Below are positions 54,524-63,497 of a stretch of DNA of 64,000 nucleotides, piece after piece. Within the stretch, counting starts at the first letter, position 1. The number at the start of each line of letters is the position of its first letter. The stretch lies in NCBI RefSeq assembly GCF_000211815.1, contig NZ_GL890840.1, forward strand, positions 160,327-224,326, read 5' to 3'. Both the position numbers and the translations under genes were made by a program. The DNA comes from Moorena producens 3L (GTDB lineage: Bacteria > Cyanobacteriota > Cyanobacteriia > Cyanobacteriales > Coleofasciculaceae). The notes under the pieces were generated by a model that was given only the letters and a program-made list of their open reading frames with translations, was not told where the DNA came from and made no database searches.

Positions 54524-54781
54524 ACTTCGCCGCAGTTGTCTATTGAACTAAGCCTAGAACTAGTTATTGCCGGTTTTTAGCGATCGCAATTTCCTGAAAT
54601 AACTCAAAGCGCAATTAAATCAAGAATGGGTAGTGGTAAAGATGTAGTGGTTTGGCTACGGTCTGGTAAAGCTAACGGGAGCGAAAATCACGTATTGTGT
54701 ACCACAACCAACTCCCCAAAGCTTTCATAAGGTAGTAGTAGCACCATAGTGACTGGGTTATGGAAATAGTTGCATGAACAA

Positions 54782-55288
54782 CTATCTTTGATATCTTTGA
54801 TAGTATCTGTCCTGGCTTCTCTCTTCGTACCTTCGATCCTCGAACCTTTGACGGTTATTGTCCCAGTTCATATCCGAACGCAGATCCCTTTCAAATTGCT
54901 GCAAAATCCTGCCCAAAACATCTTTCATATTCTCCTTATCGTTATAGTTGTAGGTACGACACTCCCTGGTGTTGTAGTACTTACGGCGGTCTGGAACCCG
55001 ACGCCGTTGACCTCTGTAGCGGCGACCGTAATATCCATGACGATAGCCACGACTAAACTCGCCCCCTGCGGTGCGCTCTTCATAAGCTATACCCCTGCTG
55101 GCATCACGTCGCCCCTCCTGATAACCATCATCGTAAGCTTCACGATGGTTAGCTGCATCCTGCTCAACGTAGTAACGAGGGACACTGTAACAGTATCTGA
55201 TCTCATCCGCTTTCACTTCAGAAGGAAACAACAGAAGTCCCGAGAGTGTAGCGAACATGAGTAGAGTAGTAGAACCGATTTTTTTCAT
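54782..55288 (-). CDS. Secreted Arg/Tyr-rich protein of unknown function
   Basis: 168 residues. Signal peptide 1-27 (MKKIGSTTLLMFATLSGLLL...KADE). The mature part is strongly basic and aromatic, with RYCYSVPRYYVEQDAANH, RGYRHGYYGRRYRGQRRR and RYYQRYQR. No catalytic motif is recognised; such composition suits a cell-wall or extracellular-matrix binding protein. It ends downstream of and opposite to the GT39 gene. The gap 54524-54781 contains a short open stretch (RMGSGKDVVVWLRSGKANG) without a start that may be a gene remnant. Confidence 0.7.
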   Translation of the reverse strand: MKKIGSTTLLMFATLSGLLLFPSEVKADEIRYCYSVPRYYVEQDAANHREAYDDGYQEGRRDASRGIAYEERTAGGEFSRGYRHGYYGRRYRGQRRRVPDRRKYYNTRECRTYNYNDKENMKDVLGRILQQFERDLRSDMNWDNNRQRFEDRRYEERSQDRYYQRYQR

Positions 55289-55525
55289 TGTTGAACCTCG
55301 TAATATATTTGGGATATTTGTTCTCTAGATATCCGTAAATACACTGTAGGTTCCATAAATTTCCAATCTCGAAATAAAACTTAATATTAAGAGGACGAAA
55401 AGATATAGGTAAACCAGACCAAAAACCTCGGTATATTCTCACTAATTTAGAGAATTTGGCAGCAGCCTTAGATAGCAGGTAAAATTCGATCGCTTGCTCT
55501 GTTAACGTGGGATTCAGTGGAAAAA

Positions 55526-56005
55526 ATGACTATTCGGATTGGCAACGGTTACGATATCCATCAATTGGGCAAAGGTCGCCGTCTGATTATCGGAGGTGTA
55601 GACATTCCTCATGAATTGGGATTAGTCGGTCATAGTGATGCCGATGTCCTGACTCACGCCATCATGGACGCCATGCTGGGAGCCTTGAGTTTGGGCGATA
55701 TTGGTCATTATTTCCCCCCAACTGACGAAAAATGGGCGGGTGCGGATAGTTTGGTATTGTTGAGTCAGGTGAATCAGTTGATCCAATCCCATGGCTGGCG
55801 GATTGGCAATATTGATTCGGTGGTGGTGGCGGAGCGTCCTAAGCTTAAGCCTCATATTAAGACCATGCGCGATCGCTTAAGTGTAGTCCTAGACCTGAAG
55901 CCTGACCAAATTGGCATTAAGGCAACCACTAATGAAAAGTTGGGTCCGGTGGGACGTGAAGAGGGAATTGCTGCTTATGCTGTAACCTTGTTAGTTAGAG
56001 ATTGA
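55526..56005 (+). CDS. ispF: 2-C-methyl-D-erythritol 2,4-cyclodiphosphate synthase
   Basis: 159 residues from the ATG at 55526 (a GTG at 55517 adds three). IRIGNGYDIHQLGKGR with the metal-binding D and H, then GHSDADVLTHAIMDAMLGA, DIGHYFPPTD and GIKATTNEKLGPVGR. It cyclises 4-diphosphocytidyl-methylerythritol 2-phosphate in the MEP isoprenoid pathway. The following gene starts 67 bases later, in line with cotranscription with trpD. Confidence 0.95.
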   Translation: MTIRIGNGYDIHQLGKGRRLIIGGVDIPHELGLVGHSDADVLTHAIMDAMLGALSLGDIGHYFPPTDEKWAGADSLVLLSQVNQLIQSHGWRIGNIDSVVVAERPKLKPHIKTMRDRLSVVLDLKPDQIGIKATTNEKLGPVGREEGIAAYAVTLLVRD

Positions 56006-56071
56006 TCGGAAATAGTGATTGAATAGTTAATGCGATCGCATTTCCAGATAAAATACTCTACTTCTATAATA

Positions 56072-57112
56072 ATGGTTCAAACCTCTTCTAACTGGCCCAG
56101 TTTGTTGCAACAGTTGTTGGATGGGCAATCGTTATCCAGTGACCAGGCATCACAACTGATGCAGGGATGGTTGAATGAAGAAATTCCCACTGTGTTATCT
56201 GGCGCACTTTTGGCAGCTATCCAGGCTAAAGGGGTGTCGGCTACCGAATTGGCAGGGATGGCTCAGGTGCTACAATCCCAGTCGTTGCAGAAGACAACCA
56301 TTAAACACAACCAACCCGTCATTGATACCTGTGGTACCGGTGGGGATGGCGCGTCTACCTTTAATATCTCTACCGCAGTAGCCTTTGTAGTGGCGGCGGC
56401 TGGAGTGCTGGTGGCTAAGCATGGTAATCGTTCTGCTTCTAGTAAGGTGGGTTCGGCTGATGTGCTCGAAGCCCTAGGAGTAAATTTAGCAGCAGCACCG
56501 GACAAGATTCAGGCAGCCCTGGATGAGGTAGGGGTAACCTTTCTGTTTGCTCGGGGTTGGCATCCAGCCATGAAAGCAGTGGCACCGTTACGGCAAACCC
56601 TCAAGGTCCGGACAGTGTTTAACTTGTTAGGACCATTGGTAAATCCCCTGCGTCCCACCGGTCAGGTAATCGGTGTTTATGCTCCCAACTTTGTAGAGAC
56701 TGTAGCGCGATCGTTGTGTTTGATGGGTACTCCCAACGCAATAGTTCTCCATGGTAGGGAAAAATTAGATGAGGCGGGATTGGCAGATCAAACTGACTTG
56801 GCACTGCTATCGGGGGGTGAGGTGCGACTTTTGAGTCTAAATCCGGAACATCTTGGTCTAACTCCTGCCCCTACTGAGTCCCTACGAGGCGGTGATGTAG
56901 CGGAAAATGGGGCAATTTTACGGAACGTTTTGCAAGGTAAAGGAACACCAGCCCAGCAGGATGTGGTGGCGTTAAATGCCTCATTAGCCCTTCAAGTCGC
57001 TGGTGTTATACCTCTCGAAGACTACACAGCAGGGATTGCTCTGGCAAAGGATGTTATGGCTAGCGGTGCCCCTTGGTTGAAGTTAGAGCAGTTGGTGCAG
57101 TTTTTAGCTTGA
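56072..57112 (+). CDS. trpD: Anthranilate phosphoribosyltransferase
   Basis: 346 residues from the ATG at 56072 (MVQTSSNWPSLLQQLL); an earlier start at 56030 would be atypical. DTCGTGGDGASTFNISTA, AKHGNRSASSKVGSADVLE and FNLLGPLVNPLRPTGQV are the signature motifs. It attaches ribose-5-phosphate to anthranilate in tryptophan synthesis. Full length. Confidence 0.96.
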   Translation: MVQTSSNWPSLLQQLLDGQSLSSDQASQLMQGWLNEEIPTVLSGALLAAIQAKGVSATELAGMAQVLQSQSLQKTTIKHNQPVIDTCGTGGDGASTFNISTAVAFVVAAAGVLVAKHGNRSASSKVGSADVLEALGVNLAAAPDKIQAALDEVGVTFLFARGWHPAMKAVAPLRQTLKVRTVFNLLGPLVNPLRPTGQVIGVYAPNFVETVARSLCLMGTPNAIVLHGREKLDEAGLADQTDLALLSGGEVRLLSLNPEHLGLTPAPTESLRGGDVAENGAILRNVLQGKGTPAQQDVVALNASLALQVAGVIPLEDYTAGIALAKDVMASGAPWLKLEQLVQFLA

Positions 57113-57215
57113 CTGACGAGAATCCCCAGGTCTAACCTGTAAGGGTAACCTGGGATCAATGGCGGAGGGTGCTACCCAATGTCCAGCAGCCGAAGTTGCC
57201 TATTCTCTATTGCCT

Positions 57216-57635
57216 TCACCCAGCGCTAAGCGTGAATGACTGGAGATATTTTCCCCACTCCACTGCCAAAGGAATTTCTGTAAAGGGAATTTTGACTGGA
57301 TCTATGGGTTTGAGGAATTGAAATTCTAATGCGATCGCACGACCTTTATCCGGTGGTTGCTCTAAGTCAACCACTTGATTATCAACTAGCAAGTTGATTG
57401 ATTTAACGTCTTTGAGGGAAAAGGTTTCTAGATTTACTGGTTTATTTCTAGTGGGTTTACCCCAAGTCAGGTCACTGCCGTTTTGACCAAGCACCGCATA
57501 TATATCATACTTTGCCCGTTCAAACTGTTCAGCCCAGCGGCGATAAGCTTCAATCTTTTGGTATTCATTCCAGCCTGACCAGGCAAGCCAGCAAAATGCT
57601 GCTAGCAGAGGTAACCATAGTAAACCACGTTCCAT
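57216..57635 (-). CDS. Membrane-anchored protein of unknown function
   Basis: 139 residues with one N-terminal helix (GLLWLPLLAAFCWLAWSGW) and a small soluble domain (IYAVLGQNGSDLTWGKPTRN, RAIALEFQFLKP, IPLAVEWGKYLQSF). No known domain. Converges on trpD. Confidence 0.65.
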   Translation of the reverse strand: MERGLLWLPLLAAFCWLAWSGWNEYQKIEAYRRWAEQFERAKYDIYAVLGQNGSDLTWGKPTRNKPVNLETFSLKDVKSINLLVDNQVVDLEQPPDKGRAIALEFQFLKPIDPVKIPFTEIPLAVEWGKYLQSFTLSAG

Positions 57636-57719
57636 TCAGTTTTTTGGATCTTTACAACTAAAAGTAAGTATATAAGCAAATATATAGTTATATCTGCCTA
57701 TCCTCCCATCATCTATACG

Positions 57720-57880
57720 TAAGCATTCAGCCGTCAGCCGTCAGCCGTCAGCCGTCAGCCGTCAGTGGTCAGCCGTCAGCCGTCAGCCGTGAGTTTATTT
57801 TATTCAAAAGCTGATTACTGAGAGCTGATAGCTGATAGCTATTAGCTGAGAGCTGAGAGCTGATAGCTGACCGCTCAAAG
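57720..57880. repeat. Composite heptamer foldback array
   Basis: It starts with GTAAGCATTCAG and six to eight CAGCCGT units, has GTTTATTTTATTCAAAAGC in the middle, then AGCTGAT/AGCTGAG units. Plan and orientation match the arrays at 21565, 34797 and 36170. Confidence 0.9.
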
Positions 57881-57907
57881 TAGCTTTCTGATTACTTAAC
57901 CAACCCA

Positions 57908-58594
57908 CTAGGTTTGTTGCCAGTTCATACGGTTGCGAATCAATGTTTCTGTCATCTTCGCTAACTGGTCTAATTTAGCTTTCTTGTCCGTCGCGCTTTT
58001 CTCATAGTTCCGCTTCCGCATCAAAGCCGCACGGGCTAAGTCTTCTCTATTGTTTTTAAGAGCTTGAATTGCCACTTGCTGCCAGACATTGATTTCTTTA
58101 AGTTCCTGTTTATACTTAGGTTGAATCTCATCCCAAACCACCCTGAGATCAGATAATGCTTGGTTAAGTAACTGGGTTGTATCGTCTTGCTTTGCTCCCT
58201 GAAGTGCTTGTTTTATAGCTTCGTACAAACCCTCGATTTTCATATTACTAATTACCGGAATAAAATCCTTGACTTGCTGGCTCTCACTTTTGCCAGTCTT
58301 GCACCAATTAGCAAAGTGTTCACAGTTATTAAAAATTAGATTATATTGTCTTTCCCCTAATCGACTTTCTGCTCGACGAATCACAACATCTGGAATTAAA
58401 CAAACTGAGTACTGCCTGACATAAATTTTTGTTTCACCTAGAGCAAAGGTAGCCAGAGAAGTACGCTCAATTGTTTCAGTATTTTTGCGGTAGTGGATAA
58501 CACTACCATCTCCACAGTCAATACCATGATGTTGGTAAACCCCCTCAAGGTTAAGAAACTTTTGGAATACGTAAATTTGATCTCCTCGCGCCAT
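57908..58594 (-). CDS. LRAT-fold (NlpC/P60 superfamily) protein
   Basis: 228 residues. GVYQHHGIDCGDGSVIHYRK supplies the first catalytic histidine and NNCEHFANWCKTG the NCEHF cysteine motif of the lecithin:retinol acyltransferase (LRAT) family. The C-terminal half (about 120-228) is helical and charged (QALQGAKQDDTTQLLNQAL, RAALMRKRNYEKSATDKK). LRAT-fold enzymes are thiol acyltransferases or phospholipases acting on lipids. No membrane anchor is obvious, though LRAT proteins can bind membranes. It ends upstream of and opposite to nothing functional; neighbour CorC gene is on the same strand, 52 bases upstream. Confidence 0.85.
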   Translation of the reverse strand: MARGDQIYVFQKFLNLEGVYQHHGIDCGDGSVIHYRKNTETIERTSLATFALGETKIYVRQYSVCLIPDVVIRRAESRLGERQYNLIFNNCEHFANWCKTGKSESQQVKDFIPVISNMKIEGLYEAIKQALQGAKQDDTTQLLNQALSDLRVVWDEIQPKYKQELKEINVWQQVAIQALKNNREDLARAALMRKRNYEKSATDKKAKLDQLAKMTETLIRNRMNWQQT

Positions 58595-58646
58595 TCTTTT
58601 CTATTGGTTTTATCCAGAGCTAATCAAATAAAATTCACCAAAACTA

Positions 58647-60137
58647 TCAAAGCCCTCCATTGTCAAAGGAAACATCATCCTTTCTGGGAATTATCGGCAT
58701 TTGTTCAGAATCGGAAACATCTACTGAATTCTTACCTTGTGGCTGCTGGCGGCTTATGCGAATTTGGTTTAGGCGCGGTCCAGAAGCAGACACAACGGTC
58801 AATTCTAGATTGTCATAATTTAAGGTTTCACCGGGTACAGGAATTTTCTGAAACTTGTCCAGCAAAAAACCTCCCAAAGTATGATAGTCATCAATTACTG
58901 GTAGGTTTAAATCCAAAAGTTCGTTGACTTCTTCCATATTCATCTGAGCTTGCACCAGGAAGGTATACTCGTCGAGAATTTGTACAGTCAAGTCCTCGCT
59001 TATGTCAGATTCAGGTCCATCACCAATAATTTCAGCAATTAAATCCTTGAGGGTGACTAATCCAGCCGTACCTCCAAACTCATCCACCACCATCACCATT
59101 GCCAAATGCGATCGCTGCATCATCGGCAGTAATTCACTCAATGGGGTAGTTTCTGGGACAAACTTAGCTGGACAAATCCAGGATTTAATCGGTGTCTGAA
59201 GTCCTAGCTTCCCTTTAGATAAAGGTTTAGCCATTTTTTTGAAGTCGATAATGCCACGAATGTCATCTAGGGATGCCCCAATCACAGGATAGCGAGAGTG
59301 ACTAGTCTTAGCAACTTCCTCTAACAAAATATCGAAGGTTGCTGCATGGGAAATAGCCACAAGACTGGTGCGGGGAACCATTACCTCTGCGGCTGTTACC
59401 TCCCCAAACTCAAACACATTTTTCAGTAGTTTTCTCTCTTCTGCTTCCAGTCCGATAGACTCCCGTTCAGTGGTAATAATCAGCTGCAACTCTTCCGGTG
59501 TTACACGGCTATACCAACCTTGACCAGAATATTGAACACCCACCAGCCTCAGGAGCCAGCGGGTAGATTGGTTCAAAATCTGGATAAAAGGATTAAAAAA
59601 CCTGGCAATTACCAGACTGGGTGGTCCAAGAAACCGTGCTAGTTGTTCTGAGTAAAGTAAAGCCAGGGATTTGGGGCAAAGTTCCCCCAAAACAATTTGT
59701 AGATACGCAATCAGGAAAAATGCCACCAGGATTGCTAGGGAATGGGTAATAACTGGAGTTAGAGCTGGCGTTATTGGTAGCTTGGCTATCCCAGCTGCTA
59801 CCAAGGTTGCCATGGTAGTCTCCCCAATCCATCCCAGAGCAAGGCTCGAGAGGGTAATCCCTAACTGAGTTGTAGATAGTAATCGGTCAATGCTCTGTTG
59901 CAAAGCCTGAACGGTCTTTGCTTGCACGTCACCCGCATCTACTAATTGGCTAATCCGCGATCGCCGCACGGCCACCATGGAAAACTCAGCCGTAACAAAA
60001 AAAGCATTGATCGCTATCAGTAGTAGCACTGATAACAATCCCAGCAAAACCTCTCCCTCAGAGAGGCTAATAGAAGCATCCACTGTTAGAAAAACCATTA
60101 GGTTGGCAACCATAGAAAAGGTGAAAGGTAAAAGCAA
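58647..60137 (-). CDS. CNNM/CorC-type transporter (DUF21-CBS-CorC)
   Basis: 496 residues. N-terminal DUF21 membrane domain with three to four helices (NAFFVTAEFSMVAVRRSRI is the family signature), a pair of CBS domains (VMVPRTSLVAIS, SRYPVIGASLDDIRGII, MVMVVDEFGGTAGLVTLKDL) and a C-terminal CorC/HlyC domain (YHTLGGFLLDKFQKIP). The family mediates Mg2+/Co2+ efflux and was once annotated as haemolysin. Full length. Confidence 0.92.
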   Translation of the reverse strand: MLLPFTFSMVANLMVFLTVDASISLSEGEVLLGLLSVLLLIAINAFFVTAEFSMVAVRRSRISQLVDAGDVQAKTVQALQQSIDRLLSTTQLGITLSSLALGWIGETTMATLVAAGIAKLPITPALTPVITHSLAILVAFFLIAYLQIVLGELCPKSLALLYSEQLARFLGPPSLVIARFFNPFIQILNQSTRWLLRLVGVQYSGQGWYSRVTPEELQLIITTERESIGLEAEERKLLKNVFEFGEVTAAEVMVPRTSLVAISHAATFDILLEEVAKTSHSRYPVIGASLDDIRGIIDFKKMAKPLSKGKLGLQTPIKSWICPAKFVPETTPLSELLPMMQRSHLAMVMVVDEFGGTAGLVTLKDLIAEIIGDGPESDISEDLTVQILDEYTFLVQAQMNMEEVNELLDLNLPVIDDYHTLGGFLLDKFQKIPVPGETLNYDNLELTVVSASGPRLNQIRISRQQPQGKNSVDVSDSEQMPIIPRKDDVSFDNGGL

Positions 60138-60417
60138 ATAATTTTCATTTTTTGCTGGTTACGGTTGCCTTCTGATGTATCTTCCTAGACCTAGGGCAGC
60201 TTGGTATCGATTTATCGCTTACCATCAAAAACTTATCAGTTGTATTATGGGGTTTTCAGTTGTATGACTAGCATTTCCTTGAGCTAGTTCAAGAGTGCCA
60301 GTCAAGGGAATTTCTGATACTGGCTGGCGAAACTGGCTTAGTTGCTTGCTCTCAACATAGGCTTTTAGCATAGCGTCAACGTTTTATCCTTAACAACCAT
60401 TCCCTCGACTTGCTTCG

Positions 60418-61140
60418 TTATCTAACTACAGGAATCTGAGACATTTTCAACTGTAGTTTTTGATCGGGATAATCGGTCAGTGTCAGGGAAAGCTTTTCGG
60501 AGTTCTCTAGTAAAGCTGTCGGTATGCTCACTGTTCCAGAAAATTCCTTGCCATTAGCCGGTAATTCTCCTGGTAAGCCTTCCGTAATTGCGCTTAAGGC
60601 ACGACCGCGATCATCGGTAACATTCAAAAAGCTGTACAGAAACCTGACTGGATTAGAACTCTGATTCTTCAAGCTGACATCCAACATTAAAGAACCCTCC
60701 TGCACACTGGCAGAATTTACCGCTAGGGTGACTCCCTTATCCTGACTTTTAACCGGCAAATTTAGCTTAGGGTTTTTCCGAGTGAAGGATGCCTCTTTAG
60801 TCAATACACCAGACGATGACTCCTTCTGAGCTGGCTTAGACCAACTAATTTGCTTAGTTTTCTGGCTGTTTTTCTTAGCCGGAGGATTTTTACCCTTATT
60901 GTGTATGTGGGCGTGAACGTTAACCAAGATATCCTTCTCGCTCACAATCAAGACCCCTTCTTTCCCAGAAGAAGACCCCTTATTCCCTGTCAACTTTTTC
61001 TTAGGGTTAGTATCCGGTTGAGTAACTCCTTTGAGGGCTTCGTGACCGATAGAGAATCCCCAAAAGGCACTCACGACACCTGCACCTAACATCATTGTCA
61101 GTAGAACTATGGTTAGCGCTACAGTTGTGTTGAATTTCAT
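60418..61140 (-). CDS. Membrane-anchored or secreted protein of unknown function
   Basis: 240 residues. One N-terminal helix (TVALTIVLLTMMLGAGVVSAF), a Lys/Ser-rich linker and a C-terminal beta-rich domain (GVTLAVNSASVQEGSLMLDV, NQSSNPVRFLYSFLNVTDDR) that resembles an immunoglobulin-like fold. No function known. Confidence 0.65.
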   Translation of the reverse strand: MKFNTTVALTIVLLTMMLGAGVVSAFWGFSIGHEALKGVTQPDTNPKKKLTGNKGSSSGKEGVLIVSEKDILVNVHAHIHNKGKNPPAKKNSQKTKQISWSKPAQKESSSGVLTKEASFTRKNPKLNLPVKSQDKGVTLAVNSASVQEGSLMLDVSLKNQSSNPVRFLYSFLNVTDDRGRALSAITEGLPGELPANGKEFSGTVSIPTALLENSEKLSLTLTDYPDQKLQLKMSQIPVVR

Positions 61141-61306
61141 AGCGTGATTAACGTTATTCCGAATTACCGCTGGTTCCGTGCTGTATTATAGTCCTGCTAT
61201 ACAGCTAGATTATCTTATGTTCTGTGAATTATCGGATAAATCGGGAATTTCTAGTTAGTGGTGTTGCAATAACCCGATTCAGGCTACCATAATAGAAAAG
61301 GATAAC

Positions 61307-61379
61307 CCAGGGTTGGCCGAGCGGTTGAGGCAGCAAACTCATAATTTGCCCTAGGCAGGTTCAACTCCTGCACCCTGGA
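61307..61379 (+). tRNA. tRNA with CAT anticodon (Met or lysidine-type Ile)
   Basis: 73 nt. Acceptor stem CCAGGGT/ACCCTGG with discriminator A, D arm GCCGAGCGGTTGAGGC, anticodon stem GCAAA/TTTGC around CTCATAA (anticodon CAT), a five-base variable loop and T arm GCAGG-TTCAACT-CCTGC. Not the initiator type, because base pair 1-72 is intact. CAT may mean elongator Met or Ile2; a second CAT tRNA is at 62937-63009. No encoded CCA. Confidence 0.85.
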
Positions 61380-61432
61380 TTTAACACTTGCGGTCAGCTA
61401 CTACTATCACCCCATACTGATCTGCCCCATAC

Positions 61433-61891
61433 TCATCTGCGCAGCTGTAGTATGGGCTGCGGTGCCAAGAAAAATTCTTGGTTTTCCACTTGGATTGGTA
61501 TATCACTCGATTGCTCTAGCAACCGTAGGGAAGTATTGTAGGGGTTTGGTAAATCCAGAGTACGAATAACAGGGCCACTCTCTACCTGCTGCTTTAGTAA
61601 ATCCCGATAAAGATTACTCACACGCTGAGCATCGCGCTCAAGTGCCAGTTCTGGAAACGCAGGTGGCCATCCAGAGCCGAAAATTGTATCGATTTGACTC
61701 TTGATGCTCCTGTTTTCAAAAAAGTTCCCAGAGTCATCAAAAAAAGCGTTTTCAAAAGCCTCAGGTAATGTTAATAGAGGAATTAGCTCCAAGTCCTCCG
61801 AATTAGTTTCTGCTATGGCACCACCTGCTCCTAGACTAGCAGTGGCTGCTATAACTAAAACGCTAAACAGCTTTTCCCAACGCATTTGCAT
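61433..61891 (-). CDS. Small secreted protein of unknown function
   Basis: About 152 residues from the ATG at 61891 (MQMRWEKLFSVLVI); an earlier start at 61900 adds three. Signal peptide ends near GGAIAET. The mature part is acidic (NSEDLELIPLLTLPEAFENA) with a helical LYRDLLKQQVESG segment. No recognised domain. Confidence 0.65.
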   Translation of the reverse strand: MQMRWEKLFSVLVIAATASLGAGGAIAETNSEDLELIPLLTLPEAFENAFFDDSGNFFENRSIKSQIDTIFGSGWPPAFPELALERDAQRVSNLYRDLLKQQVESGPVIRTLDLPNPYNTSLRLLEQSSDIPIQVENQEFFLAPQPILQLRR

Positions 61892-61960
61892 CGCAATCAC
61901 CCGTAGTTTTCCTCAATAGTATCCGATATTAAGGGTAAAGTACCCCAGTCGGTGAAAAGT

Positions 61961-62255
61961 AAGCATTTAGCTGTCAGCTATGAGCTATGAGCTATCAGCT
62001 ATCAGCTATCAGCTATCAGCTATCAGCTATGAGCTATCAGCTATCAGCTATCAGCTATCAGCTATCAGCTATCAGCTATCAGCTATGAGCTATCAGCTAT
62101 CAGCTTATGGGTCCCAGCCTCGAAGCCTGTGCCACTGTACACCGAACAGTTATGCCCATAGCCCACGCTACACCGAACAGCTTTTGAATAAAATAAGCTG
62201 ACGGCACCTCAAGTAGCGTGAGCTTTTAGCTGACGGCTGACGGCTGACGGCTGAC
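61961..62255. repeat. Large composite heptamer array
   Basis: GTAAGCATTTAGCTGTCAGC opens it, followed by about 17 AGCTATC/AGCTATG units, a unique stretch (62107-62175), GCTTTTGAATAAAATAAGCTG and CTGACGG units. It lies upstream of pyrE. The 73-codon ORF through it is a by-product of the repeats. Confidence 0.9.
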
Positions 62256-62309
62256 TGTGAAAGAATACCGCATAATCCAAATCAACCGCCACTAGTAGTA
62301 GTAAGTTTC

Positions 62310-62921
62310 ATGAACAACCAATTCCAAGCCCTGTCTACCCCAAAGGATTTACCTCTCCTGCGACCTTTTCTGCTGGATTTGTTTTGTAAACTGGCTTACC
62401 AAGAGGGTGATTTTGTGCTTTCGTCGGGGCAGCGTAGCTCTTATTACATCAATGGTAAACAGGTCACCCTTCATCCTCAAGGAGCATTGGCAATAGGACG
62501 TTTGCTATTCTCAATGCTACCTGCTGATACTCAAGCTGTTGCTGGCTTAACTCTGGGTGCAGATCCCATCGTGAGTGCGGTTAGCATTGTTTCTGCCTTA
62601 GAAAACTGCCCTATCCCTGGTCTAATTATCCGCAAACAGCCAAAAGGTCATGGAACCAGGGCATACATTGAAGGTCCTAGTTTGCCCACAGGAGCCAAAG
62701 TAGTGGTATTAGAAGATGTGGTGACTACTGGGCAATCAGCCATGAAAGCCGTGGATCGCCTTAAGGAAGCCGGTTACCAGGTAGAGCTGGTAATAGCCCT
62801 GGTTGACCGGCTCCAAGGCGGAGCCGAGCTTTATAAGTCCGCTGGCCTAATGTTTCAAGCTTTGTTTTCGATTAATGAAATCCGAGAACACTACCAGGGT
62901 TCTCTTGATCAATCCAGTTGA
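62310..62921 (+). CDS. pyrE: Orotate phosphoribosyltransferase
   Basis: 203 residues. PRPP-binding VVVLEDVVTTGQSAMKAVDR, catalytic-loop region IIRKQPKGHGTRAYIEG, and LSSGQRSSYYINGKQVTLHP at the N-terminus. It converts orotate to OMP in pyrimidine synthesis. The leader contains the end of the heptamer array, 55 bases before the ATG. Confidence 0.95.
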   Translation: MNNQFQALSTPKDLPLLRPFLLDLFCKLAYQEGDFVLSSGQRSSYYINGKQVTLHPQGALAIGRLLFSMLPADTQAVAGLTLGADPIVSAVSIVSALENCPIPGLIIRKQPKGHGTRAYIEGPSLPTGAKVVVLEDVVTTGQSAMKAVDRLKEAGYQVELVIALVDRLQGGAELYKSAGLMFQALFSINEIREHYQGSLDQSS

Positions 62922-62936
62922 CTAATTAATTAGTTA

Positions 62937-63009
62937 TGGCTCAGGCGGGATTTGAACCTGCGACCTCGGGCTTATGAGTCCCTTGCTCTAACCACTGAGC
63001 TACTGAGCC
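62937..63009 (-). tRNA. tRNA-Met (CAT anticodon), probably elongator
   Basis: 73 nt. Acceptor GGCTCAG/CTGAGCC with A discriminator, D arm GCTCAGTGGTTAGAGC, anticodon loop CTCATAA, T arm GCAGG-TTCAAAT-CCCGC with the A51-C63 mismatch also known from E. coli elongator tRNA-Met. The anticodon stem has weak outer and inner pairs (A27-G43 and A31-G39). No encoded CCA. Confidence 0.85.
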
Positions 63010-63059
63010 TTTTCTTCAATCCTTATCTACTATAACATATCAATGCCAATAATTTCTTT

Positions 63060-63095
63060 ATTGACACTCGCCGTCTTGAAAGAACGGCGATTCCC
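63060..63095 (-). repeat. Palindrome resembling an IS200/IS605 right end
   Basis: On the minus strand: GGGAATCGCCGTTCTTTCAA, then GACGGCGAGTGTCAA. This has the layout of the conserved right-end hairpin of IS605/IS1341 elements (GAATCCCCGTCC...GGACGGGGAGTGTCAA). No tnpB coding sequence is left next to it, so it would be a solo relic. Confidence 0.4.
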
Positions 63096-63395
63096 AGATC
63101 AATGAGCTGCCTTAAACCACTGTGTCCTAATCTTTGACGCCGCCAAAAAGTAGGCAGTACCTAAACCAAAAACCCGTCAAGACCAAGAATTTAGTTTAGT
63201 TCACAGTAGACCCAGCGGGCAATTCTCGCGATCGCGTTTGGCTACTTGTCAGGAAGTGCCGATAAAAGTCCGTTTCCTTCCTTTTCACCTGGTTTCGGTG
63301 TGCCCCACCGTACCGTATTTTTCTCAAGTTGTGATTTTCCTGGGTTCACACGCCAACGTCTAATTGACGATTGGGTTTTTAAAGAGGACTTTCCC

Positions 63396-63497
63396 AGAGA
63401 CGAAACCTTAGTAGAGGGTCGCCTTACTACAAAACCTTTTCCCTATGCTGCATAACCTACCGACTATAAAGGCGACCCTCTACTTACGGTAACTTCA
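63396..63497. repeat. Palindromic repeat element, copy 3
   Basis: Same arrangement as copy 1: GAGACGAAACCTTA, core with TAGAGGGTCGCCTTA ... TAAAGGCGACCCTCTA, then CTTACGGTAACTTC. The core internal order (GCATAACC after the A-rich part) matches copies 1 and 2. It is followed by a GC-rich CACGCGGGGCGCGTTC motif that also occurs inverted at about 5534-5549. Confidence 0.75.

Noticed and set aside
54577..54731. Short open stretch RMGSGKDVVVWLRSGKANG with a downstream stop
   Set aside because: It may be a gene remnant, but it lacks a good start and no family is recognised, so it is mentioned only in the neighbour entry.
61980..62201. 73-codon ORF with SYQLSAI repeats
   Set aside because: It is created by the AGCTATC heptamer array; no support as a protein.
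63246..63455. 69-codon plus-strand ORF
   Set aside because: It overlaps palindromic copy 3 and has no recognisable protein features.
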